From Alicyclobacillus fructus (lineage in GTDB: Bacteria > Bacillota > Bacilli > Alicyclobacillales > Alicyclobacillaceae), in contig NZ_JAFMTY010000028.1 of the NCBI RefSeq assembly GCF_017329605.1, positions 1-33,919 of the forward strand: 33,919 nucleotides of DNA. The letters are read 5' to 3'. The notes beneath the pieces are model-generated. The model had not been told where the DNA came from. It searched no databases and worked only from the letters and a program-made list of their open reading frames with translations. Shown here piece by piece: positions 1 to 7,319 of the stretch. Position 1 is the first letter of the stretch. Every line of letters starts with the position of its first letter. The position numbers were made by a program, and so were the translations under genes.

Positions 1-165
1 GGTTTTTTTTTTTATACCCCCCGCTGGGGGTGCGCGCGCGGGGCGCGGGCGGCCGTCGCCGGGGGCTATCAGGTCCTGTGGGGGGGCTATGTGGGGGCCG
101 CCGGCGCCCACCGCGAAGGCAAACCGCTGACGCTCGCCGAAACGGGTCTCTTCTACGGCGGCTGA
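1..165 (+). CDS. Partial C-terminal reading frame, unknown product
   Basis: A frame open from the contig edge ends at TGA 163-165, with a plausible tail finishing in Thr-Gly-Leu-Phe-Tyr-Gly-Gly. Codon use from about position 60 onward is like that of neighbouring genes. I do not recognise the family. The first ~55 bases are runs of T, C and G and are probably not trustworthy, so only the last ~35 residues deserve attention. It converges on the LacI-type repressor gene and could be the end of a sugar-metabolism gene, but that is a guess from context. Confidence 0.3.
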   Translation, partial: GFFFYTPRWGCARGARAAVAGGYQVLWGGYVGAAGAHREGKPLTLAETGLFYGG

Positions 166-203
166 GCGCGGCAGCCGCGTGCGCCGCGAAGGACGCCGAA
201 GGT

Positions 204-1196
<993 letters not shown>

Positions 1197-1261
1197 TCAA
1201 TCCGAAGTCACCGGCGTGCGCCCGTGAACGCAGCCATAAACCCGTCTCTGATCTCCTCGAC

Positions 1262-1290
1262 ATTTTAACACAAATAACAACGTTATTAAA
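1262..1290 (-). promoter_or_regulatory. Probable sigma-A promoter of the LacI-type gene
   Basis: On the minus strand, TTTAAT (1290-1285) and TAAAAT (1267-1262) are separated by exactly 17 bp. The -10 is good and the -35 weak. An operator-like palindrome (1276-1287) overlaps the -35 and spacer, which would give autorepression. Confidence 0.5.
1276..1287. promoter_or_regulatory. LacI-type operator candidate O1
   Basis: AACAACGTTATT is a 12-bp near-palindrome with a central CpG, five of six base pairs symmetric, as expected for LacI-family operators. It lies inside the repressor's own promoter and resembles the sites at 1383-1394 and 1451-1462. Confidence 0.5.
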
Positions 1291-1382
1291 GATTCGTTGC
1301 AAACATTCGCCGTCCAGCGCGCGACTTCGACGGGTATCGACCGGATACGCCTGATTTGTGTCCGAAAAAGACAAGAACAAAT

Positions 1383-1394
1383 GAAAACGTGGTT
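1383..1394. promoter_or_regulatory. LacI-type operator candidate O2
   Basis: This site carries the AACGTGGTTATT core shared with O3 and ends one base before the -35 of the oxidoreductase promoter. Its own dyad symmetry is weaker than that of O1 and O3. Confidence 0.4.
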
Positions 1395-1395
1395 A

Positions 1396-1424
1396 TTGAT
1401 AGCCGCAATGAACTGTGCTATGTT
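1396..1424 (+). promoter_or_regulatory. Probable sigma-A promoter of the oxidoreductase gene
   Basis: TTGATA (1396-1401) and TATGTT (1419-1424) are separated by 17 bp, a good sigma-A arrangement. It is flanked by operator-like sites immediately upstream (O2) and about 27 bp downstream (O3), consistent with repression by the divergent LacI-type regulator. Confidence 0.6.
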
Positions 1425-1450
1425 TGAGCAACAATGAGATTCAATCAATT

Positions 1451-1462
1451 AACAACGTGGTT
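1451..1462. promoter_or_regulatory. LacI-type operator candidate O3
   Basis: AACAACGTGGTT is a near-perfect dyad with a central CpG. It shares AACGTGGTTATT with O2 and lies between the promoter at 1396-1424 and the ribosome binding site (GAGGGG, from about 1469) of the oxidoreductase gene, a roadblock position. Confidence 0.5.
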
Positions 1463-1486
1463 ATTCACGAGGGGTGACGCACCGCC

Positions 1487-2803
1487 ATGACCAACTACTG
1501 TATCGTCGGGCTCGGATCGCGCGGCATCTCCATGTTCGGGCGCGATCTCGTCACGCACTACCGGGACGTCGCGCGCATCACCGGGCTTTGTGATCGCAAT
1601 GAGGGGCGCATCCAGTACGCGCAGGAGGTGCTGGGGAAGGACATTCCCGGCTTCACGGATTTCGATCAGATGCTCGATACCGTCGAATGCGACTGTGTCA
1701 TTGTCACAACGATGGATGCGACGCACGATCACTTTATCGTGAAAGCGCTTGAACGAGGTAAGGACGTGATCACGGAAAAGCCGATGACCATCGACGCGGA
1801 GCGGTGCAGGCGCATCCTGGAGGCCGAGCGGCGCAGCGGCAAGACGGTGAGAGTCACCTTCAACTATCGATACGCGCCGTATAAGACCGAGATCAAGCGG
1901 CTGCTTCAAGAAGGAATCGTGGGCGAAGTCCATTCCGTGGAATTCCGCTGGTATCTCGACACGGTGCACGGGGCCGACTACTTCCGGCGCTGGCACGCCG
2001 AGAAGAAAAACTCCGGCGGGTTGTTTGTGCACAAGGCCACCCACCACTTCGACCTGATCAACTGGTGGCTCGGCCTTGAGCCGCAGGAGGTTGTGGCCAT
2101 GGGATCGCGGCATTACTACGTGCCGGATCGCATGCCTGGGCACGGCGAGCGCTGCGCCACGTGTCAAGTGGCCGACGCGTGTCCGTTCTACCTCGACCTT
2201 GGGCGCGACGACACGCTCAATGCCCTCTACAAGCAGGCGGAGGCGTACGACGGCTACCATCGCGATCAGTGCGTGTTTTCAGAGCGAATCGACATTGAGG
2301 ACACCATGGGGGCGTTGATTCGCTATCCGAACGGCGTGCAGGCCACGTACATGCTGACCGCGGCGACGCCGTTTGAAGGTTGGCAGGTGGCCTTCAACGG
2401 GAGCCTCGGCCGGCTCGAGGCCTTTGAGCCGGAGTACTTCATCACCGAGGCGGATTCGACAGACTTCGCGCGACGGAGTTCGAAGGACGTGCGCCGCACG
2501 GTCGACTGGCGGTTTGGCGATCCGGCCTCAGCCGACGAGGTGCGGGAACTCGAGATTCGGTTTTATCCCCTCTTCGGAGGTGTACAGGTGTTTCGCGTGC
2601 CGCATGTCCGGGAGGGCCATGGGGGAGGGGATCGGCGCCTGAAGGATCACCTGTTCCGCGGCGTCGAGAGCGATCCTTACGGACACGTGGCCGGCTCGCG
2701 GGCGGGCGCCATGTCCATCCTCATCGGCGTGGCCGCCAATTTGTCCATGGCCACCGGGCAGTTTGTGCGCATCGCCGACCTCCTCGGCGAGATTCCGCAC
2801 TGA
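1487..2803 (+). CDS. Gfo/Idh/MocA-family NAD(P)-dependent oxidoreductase
   Basis: A 438-residue protein. The N-terminal Rossmann fold has VGLGSRG at residues 7-13. The conserved EKP motif (E97-K98-P99) positions the catalytic lysine, and a KATHHFD segment (183-189) is the usual His/Asp active-site region. The family oxidises sugars, inositols or their derivatives; the substrate cannot be read from sequence. Unusual for the superfamily is an inserted cysteine cluster, C223-x2-C226-x5-C232 with C262 nearby, that could bind a metal ion. The start is ATG 1487 after GAGGGG. The gene is monocistronic, with its own terminator and probable control by the divergent LacI-type repressor. Confidence 0.9.
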   Translation: MTNYCIVGLGSRGISMFGRDLVTHYRDVARITGLCDRNEGRIQYAQEVLGKDIPGFTDFDQMLDTVECDCVIVTTMDATHDHFIVKALERGKDVITEKPMTIDAERCRRILEAERRSGKTVRVTFNYRYAPYKTEIKRLLQEGIVGEVHSVEFRWYLDTVHGADYFRRWHAEKKNSGGLFVHKATHHFDLINWWLGLEPQEVVAMGSRHYYVPDRMPGHGERCATCQVADACPFYLDLGRDDTLNALYKQAEAYDGYHRDQCVFSERIDIEDTMGALIRYPNGVQATYMLTAATPFEGWQVAFNGSLGRLEAFEPEYFITEADSTDFARRSSKDVRRTVDWRFGDPASADEVRELEIRFYPLFGGVQVFRVPHVREGHGGGDRRLKDHLFRGVESDPYGHVAGSRAGAMSILIGVAANLSMATGQFVRIADLLGEIPH

Positions 2804-2824
2804 CAGACAGAGACCAGGCAGACA

Positions 2825-2857
2825 GGCCGAGGGGCATCCGCCCCGCTCGGCCTTTTT
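2825..2857 (+). terminator. Intrinsic terminator after the oxidoreductase gene
   Basis: The GC-rich stem GGCCGAGGGGC / GCCCCGCTCGGCC has a four-base loop (ATCC) and is followed by five T residues. It begins 22 bases after the stop codon. Confidence 0.85.
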
Positions 2858-2907
2858 CAATGGAGGCGGCTGTCCGCGAGGGAACCGGCCGCGCCGCCAC
2901 GCAGAGA

Positions 2908-3990
2908 TCACTTCACGTGGATGAACGTCACAAGTCCCCCCATCATGTCGACCTCGTCATCGGGGTTCATCATGTGATCGAGAATGTGACAGTGAAACAT
3001 CCAGTCTCCGCGCACGTTCGCCGAAAACTCGATGTCCGCGGTTTCACCCGGAGCGATGGCGAGCACGTTCATCGGCCGCGGCACGGGCAGCCGTCGGCCG
3101 TCTTCAGCCAACAGCCAAAACGTGGTCTCGTGGACATGCATCGCGTGGTAACACATGGAGCTCGCGTTCACGATGCGCAGGACGACGCGGCTCCCGTACG
3201 GCACGGTCAGTTCCGGTGCGCTCGGATAGGGTTTGCCATCCAGGCCGAACGCGTTCTCCGTCGTCGATCCGTCCACCATCCACGCGTCGATCTCGAACAG
3301 CGCATCCACCTTGGCAGACGGGTACAGCGAACCGCGCGCCGGATCGACCAGCAAGACGCCGTGCAGCCCTTGGTCGATCTCGCTCGCCATCTCGGTGCCG
3401 CTTTCATAGAGGTGCGTGCCGATCATGTCTGGGGTGACCGTGAAGCTGTACAAGCGCTCGCCGCCTGGGGGGATGGGGCGCTCGGTCACATCGCCCAGGC
3501 CCAGCTCGGAAGCAGCCAAAGGCAAGCCCTGAATATGCAGCGTGGTGGGCTCGTTCAGTTCATTCTTCAGCAGGATCTGGACGCGATCGCCGACGCGCAC
3601 GCGGATCACGGGCCCGGGGATCTGGCCGTTGTAGCCGCACGCGACCACCGCCTTGCCAGGATATAAATACCAGTTGACCTCGCTTGCGACGAGCGTGAAT
3701 CGCTTGATGCCGCCCGGCAGGATCTCGGGGGCCATCCCCTGTTCGTCCATCACGCGGACGGCGTCTTCGTTCTGTTGGCGAATGAGCGAGGGCGTGATCG
3801 ACAGGGGCCCCGCGTCGGGTACACCTTGCGGACTGGCGAGCGATCCCATGGTGCTCGTCGGTGCCATGGACATGCTCGCCGCTCGAGCGCTTGTTCCCGC
3901 GCGGAGGTCATCGGACGCGTGAGTCGAGCACAGGGCGAACGCGGCGGCGCCCACCAGAGCGGCTCCTGTCATCCGCAAAGCTTTCCGCAT
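2908..3990 (-). CDS. Two-domain multicopper-oxidase paralogue A (intact C-terminal copper ligands, degenerate N-terminal domain)
   Basis: A 360-residue exported protein with a Sec-type signal peptide (about residues 1-25) and two cupredoxin domains. Domain 2 keeps every expected copper ligand: H282-x2-H285-x-H287 and H333-C334-H335-x3-H339 with nearby methionines, hence a full type 1 site plus four trinuclear histidines. Domain 1 has lost three of its four: the usual HWHG is L-H152-I-Q-G, and the usual HWYHSH is H-L-Y-E196-S-G198. Alone it should not assemble a trinuclear cluster. An earlier in-frame ATG at 4005 overlaps the upstream stop, but ATG 3990 is preferred because AGGAGGTG (4002-3995) sits five bases before it. 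It lies just downstream of paralogue B, which has the opposite defects. An electron-transfer or scaffold protein is the alternative. Confidence 0.9.
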   Translation of the reverse strand: MRKALRMTGAALVGAAAFALCSTHASDDLRAGTSARAASMSMAPTSTMGSLASPQGVPDAGPLSITPSLIRQQNEDAVRVMDEQGMAPEILPGGIKRFTLVASEVNWYLYPGKAVVACGYNGQIPGPVIRVRVGDRVQILLKNELNEPTTLHIQGLPLAASELGLGDVTERPIPPGGERLYSFTVTPDMIGTHLYESGTEMASEIDQGLHGVLLVDPARGSLYPSAKVDALFEIDAWMVDGSTTENAFGLDGKPYPSAPELTVPYGSRVVLRIVNASSMCYHAMHVHETTFWLLAEDGRRLPVPRPMNVLAIAPGETADIEFSANVRGDWMFHCHILDHMMNPDDEVDMMGGLVTFIHVK

Positions 3991-3994
3991 AGGG

Positions 3995-4002
3995 CACCTC
4001 CT
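3995..4002 (-). promoter_or_regulatory. Strong Shine-Dalgarno overlapping the paralogue B stop codon
   Basis: Minus-strand AGGAGGTG begins at the last base of the paralogue B stop codon (TGA 4004-4002). It lies five bases before ATG 3990 of paralogue A. Ribosomes ending B would directly feed initiation of A, which suggests matched synthesis of the two. Confidence 0.7.
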
Positions 4003-5081
4003 CATGGGATCACGTGGATGAGCGTCATCATTCCGCCGACGGGATCGGCGTCGTCATTCGGATTGATGAGGGAACTCGCAACCGTGTCGTGGAATGGGAA
4101 GGTTCCGGTCCGATTTGCCGTGAATTCGACGTCCACCGTTTCGCTCGGCGCGATGGAGACCACGCTGACCGTCTGGGGATCCGGCTGCGGTTGCCCGTCT
4201 TCGGCCACGATCTTGACGTCGTATCCGTCGATGGTCATGGCGTGAAACGTCTCCGCGCACGCGTTGACGATGCGGAGGTAGACCGTCGTACCGCGCTTGA
4301 CCGTCAACTGAGGCGTGTCCGGATACGCCTTGCCGTTGATGAGAAACGTGTTTTCGTTGTCCGATCCGTCCTGCTTGCCAGCGCCGAGCACGAACAGGAC
4401 GTCGCGGACGTGGCGCATGGACGGCGGAACGGTCTTCGGATCGACGATGATCACGCCGTTCAGTCCCGCGTCGACCTGATAGTCGTCGTCGTAATGGCTG
4501 TGGTACCAATGCGTGCCGATCATTTGACTCGTGACGGTGAATCGGTACACAAAGGTGCCCCCGGGCTGAATGGCTGGCTCTGGGAACCCAGGCACGCCGT
4601 CCATGGCGTTGGGGACCGCGAGGCCGTGCCAATGCACGGTCGTCGGTTCCGGGAGATCGTTGTGAACCACGATTTCGACGCGATCGCCCACCTGTACGCG
4701 GATGAGCGGCCCTGGGATTTGGCCGTTGTAGCCCCATGCCCAGAGGTTGACGTTGCGGTAGAAGTTCCACCCGAACTTGGACCCAGTCAGCGTGAACTGT
4801 TTGACGCCGCCCGGCAAGATGCGGGGCTTGAGCGCCACCTCGTTCATCAGGTTGACGGCGTCCTGCTCCTCTGCCTGAATTTGAGCCTTCGTGAGCGAAG
4901 GTGGAGGGGTCGGGGGCGGTTGGTCGTCTCCTGTCGCGTTCTGCATGTCCATGGTGGTGGCTCCACTTGCAATCGGCGCATCGGCTCGATGCAGCGCGAC
5001 ATCGCACATGCCGCCCAGGAGAGCGGCCGCAAATCCCCATGCCGCCGCCACCGCGGCTTGCTTAAGGCGTCTGCGTCGCAC
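4002..5081 (-). CDS. Two-domain multicopper-oxidase paralogue B (intact N-terminal copper ligands, degenerate C-terminal domain)
   Basis: A 359-residue cupredoxin protein with an Arg-rich n-region (RRRRLK) and hydrophobic export signal, then a Pro-rich linker near 54-62. Domain 1 is canonical: H150-W-H152-G and H191-W-Y-H194-S-H196, giving the four N-terminal trinuclear ligands. Domain 2 has lost nearly all its sites. The usual HxMHxH is H280-A-M-T-I-D, and the usual HCHxxxH is H331-D-T-V-A-S-S, so the type 1 cysteine is missing. Its losses mirror those of paralogue A. The start is GTG 5081, preceded by GGAGGT at eight-base spacing. It is the first gene of a two-gene operon with paralogue A. 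A heteromer with A is inferred, not shown. Confidence 0.9.
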   Translation of the reverse strand: MRRRRLKQAAVAAAWGFAAALLGGMCDVALHRADAPIASGATTMDMQNATGDDQPPPTPPPSLTKAQIQAEEQDAVNLMNEVALKPRILPGGVKQFTLTGSKFGWNFYRNVNLWAWGYNGQIPGPLIRVQVGDRVEIVVHNDLPEPTTVHWHGLAVPNAMDGVPGFPEPAIQPGGTFVYRFTVTSQMIGTHWYHSHYDDDYQVDAGLNGVIIVDPKTVPPSMRHVRDVLFVLGAGKQDGSDNENTFLINGKAYPDTPQLTVKRGTTVYLRIVNACAETFHAMTIDGYDVKIVAEDGQPQPDPQTVSVVSIAPSETVDVEFTANRTGTFPFHDTVASSLINPNDDADPVGGMMTLIHVIP

Positions 5082-5124
5082 GGTTCAGGACCTCCAAGGT
5101 AAGTCTCGCGCGGGAAAACGCTAA

Positions 5125-5133
5125 TGGTATGAT
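5125..5133 (+). promoter_or_regulatory. Extended -10 promoter candidate
   Basis: TGG-TATGAT matches an extended -10 element (TGn plus TATAAT-like hexamer). No good -35 is visible. It would give a leader of about 60 nt before the small membrane-protein gene at 5201. Confidence 0.4.
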
Positions 5134-5200
5134 GAAGGGTGCGTATGAAGGAAAGGCTCCGTTTTTGTGAAGGCCACGTAAAATTTGAGGAGGACTGTCC

Positions 5201-5431
5201 ATGTGGTGGCTCCGGGGATTTGGGGCGTCGCATGTCTTTTCGCGAGGTTTCTTTTCTCATAGCTACGGTTACGGATACGGGGGTTACGGCCTCGGGCACA
5301 TGTTTCTGAACGGCCTGGTGCATGGGCTCGGCTTCGGCATCGGTTACGGGATTGCGAGGCACATTCCATTCACGCTCATCCTGGTCATCGCCATCATCGC
5401 CTTCGTGTGGTGGCTGGCTCGCAGGCGGTGA
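5201..5431 (+). CDS. Small Gly/Tyr/His-rich single-pass membrane protein
   Basis: A 76-residue protein starting at ATG 5201 after a strong GAGGAGG. The first ~50 residues are rich in Gly, Tyr, Phe and His (YGYGYGGYGLGH-like repeats, six His in all). They are followed by one hydrophobic helix (about 56-72) and a basic C-terminal tail (ARRR). I know no function. It is divergent from the multicopper-oxidase operon across a 119-bp gap, so shared regulation or a surface or metal-related role is possible but unproven. Spore-coat or envelope proteins of similar composition exist in Firmicutes. Confidence 0.75.
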   Translation: MWWLRGFGASHVFSRGFFSHSYGYGYGGYGLGHMFLNGLVHGLGFGIGYGIARHIPFTLILVIAIIAFVWWLARRR

Positions 5432-5432
5432 T

Positions 5433-5463
5433 TGGGGCCCTAGCCGAGGCCGGCTCGGGCCCA
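5433..5463. terminator. Hairpin between convergent genes
   Basis: A strong imperfect hairpin (TGGGGCCCTAGCC / GGCTCGGGCCCA, loop GAGGCC) lies just after the small membrane-protein stop and before the end of the peptidase gene. It lacks a T-tract on either strand, so bidirectional termination is only inferred. Confidence 0.4.
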
Positions 5464-5484
5464 TCTTCGGAGGGACCGGTTCGC

Positions 5485-7188
5485 TCAGGAGGACAGTCGC
5501 CGTTCGAGTTGGTTCAAGGTGTCTCGAATGCGCGGCACGACGTCTGCGAGCGTGGATTCGTCAAACGGCGAACGCAGGCCGGCCTCGGCCACCAGTTCGA
5601 GGAATGAGCGGCTGCCGCCCAAGCTGCACAGGCGGAGGTACGAGTTCCAAGCTTCGGCCGGCTGCTCCTGCATCCAGATGAAGTACTGCAGCGCGCAGAC
5701 CTGCGCGAGCGCATAGTCGATGTAATAAAACGGATAGTTGTAAATGTGCAGTTGGCGCTGCCAGAAACCGCCCTCTTCAAGATAGGGAATGCCTTCGTAA
5801 AAGCCATCGCCCCTGCCCAGGTACGTGCGCTCCAGCTCTCGCCACTTGGTCTTTCGGTCGGCCGGACTCAGGTTCGGCTGTTCGTAGACGGCGTGCTGGA
5901 ATTCGTCGACCGCGGCCATGTAAGCGATGGACGCCACGGAATCCGCGAGGTGCGTGTAATAGAATTTGTCCGCATCCTCTTGGAAGAAGAGCGGCATCCA
6001 CTTCCACGTGAAGAACTCCATGCTCATCGAGTCGATCTCGGCCGCCTCGGATGTCGGGAAGAAGTACTCCGGCAGTTTCATGTCGCGCGATTGGTACGCC
6101 TGAAAGGCATGGCCCGCCTCGTGCGTGAGCACGGTCACATCGCCCAGGGTGCCGTTGAAGTTGGCGAAGATAAAGGGCGCCTTGGCGTTCGGGATAAAGG
6201 TGCAATAGCCGCCGACACGCTTGCCGTCGCGGCTCAGCAGATCCATGAGTTCGTGATCCAACATGAACTGGAAGAACGCGTCCGTCTCAGGCGACAGCTC
6301 TCGATACATCCGGCGGCCGTTTTCCAGAATCCACGCCGGGTCTCCCTTGGGCTGCGGGTTGCCATCGCGGAACCAGAGGCTGATGTCGTGCATGCGCAGG
6401 GCGTCGACGCCAAGTCGTTCACGCTGTTTTTCGCGGATCTCGGCGGCGAGGGGCACGACGTGCTTGCGGATGGCCTCCCGAAAGGCGGCGGTTTCCGCGG
6501 GGCCGTAGTCCGTTCGGTTCATGCGGTCGTAGCCCATTTGCACAAAGTTTGCGTATCCGAGCTTGTGAGCCATGGCCGTGCGCATGCGGACGAGATCGTC
6601 GTAGATTTGGTCGAAGGCGTCGCTGTGTTCGTGGAAGAAACCGAACATCGCCCGAACGGCGTTTTCCCGCGTTTCCCTGTCCGTGGACTGGGTGAATTTC
6701 ACCATCTGGCTGAGGTTGTACGTCTCTCCGGCAAACGGGATGCGCGCGCTTGCCACGAGCTGATTGTAGTCGGTGACGCGTGCGTTCACCTGCTGCAGAT
6801 CTTCCACAATCGCGTCGCCGAACGATCTCGTCTGCACCTCGGCCAGACGAAACCACTGCCGTCCGAGCCGCTCCTCGAGAGCTGGGCGGTGCGGCGAGGC
6901 GATGAGCGCCTGGCGCAGCCGGGTCTCAAGCGCTTCCACTTCCGGCGATGCCTCGTCGAAAAACGCCTTCTCCGCCTTGTAAAATTCGTCCCGCGTGTCG
7001 ATGGAGTTGCGGATGTACGCGAGCTCAAACATGGTCTGGAAGTCCATACGGAGGCGATTCACTTCCTGCAGGGCATCGAGCGCGGCCTCGGGCGTGGTGG
7101 CTGCCTCAAATTCGTCGATGAGCCGCTGAACGTCGTGTTTCAGCCCTGCCAGGTCCGGACGCTGATACTTCATCTCGGAGAACTTCAT
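5485..7188 (-). CDS. M3-family oligoendopeptidase (PepF-like)
   Basis: A 567-residue zinc metallopeptidase. The thermolysin-type motif H356-E-A-G-H360 is followed about 24 residues later by the third ligand region (SEAAEID, E384), as in M3 oligopeptidases, and the length is typical of the family. It should hydrolyse short intracellular peptides. The start chosen is ATG 7188 (MKFSEMKYQRP), preceded by GGGAGAGGA; an upstream in-frame extension of 33 residues has no family resemblance. The gene stands alone, divergent from the ligase gene at 7320. Confidence 0.93.
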   Translation of the reverse strand: MKFSEMKYQRPDLAGLKHDVQRLIDEFEAATTPEAALDALQEVNRLRMDFQTMFELAYIRNSIDTRDEFYKAEKAFFDEASPEVEALETRLRQALIASPHRPALEERLGRQWFRLAEVQTRSFGDAIVEDLQQVNARVTDYNQLVASARIPFAGETYNLSQMVKFTQSTDRETRENAVRAMFGFFHEHSDAFDQIYDDLVRMRTAMAHKLGYANFVQMGYDRMNRTDYGPAETAAFREAIRKHVVPLAAEIREKQRERLGVDALRMHDISLWFRDGNPQPKGDPAWILENGRRMYRELSPETDAFFQFMLDHELMDLLSRDGKRVGGYCTFIPNAKAPFIFANFNGTLGDVTVLTHEAGHAFQAYQSRDMKLPEYFFPTSEAAEIDSMSMEFFTWKWMPLFFQEDADKFYYTHLADSVASIAYMAAVDEFQHAVYEQPNLSPADRKTKWRELERTYLGRGDGFYEGIPYLEEGGFWQRQLHIYNYPFYYIDYALAQVCALQYFIWMQEQPAEAWNSYLRLCSLGGSRSFLELVAEAGLRSPFDESTLADVVPRIRDTLNQLERRLSS

Positions 7189-7319
7189 GTGCGGTCCTCT
7201 CCCACTCGTCAGAAATGTCCGTCCGTTCCAGCATACCATAAATGGGCGTATCCGAATGCGCCAGGCCGTGCTACACTGGTGCCACAAGCGCCGACTTTGC
7301 GATGTGATAGGAGATGACG

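Noticed and set aside
2908-5081. Copper nitrite reductase as the identity of the two cupredoxin proteins
   Set aside because: Nitrite reductases carry the type 1 cysteine in domain 1. Here the HCHxxxH motif is in domain 2 of paralogue A, and HWHG/HWYHSH in domain 1 of B, as in two-domain laccases.
2908-5081. Sequencing error or simple pseudogenisation explaining the missing copper ligands
   Set aside because: Both reading frames are full length with conserved folds and good ribosome sites, and the changes are in-frame substitutions restricted to opposite domains. Functional divergence remains possible, but not base-calling error.
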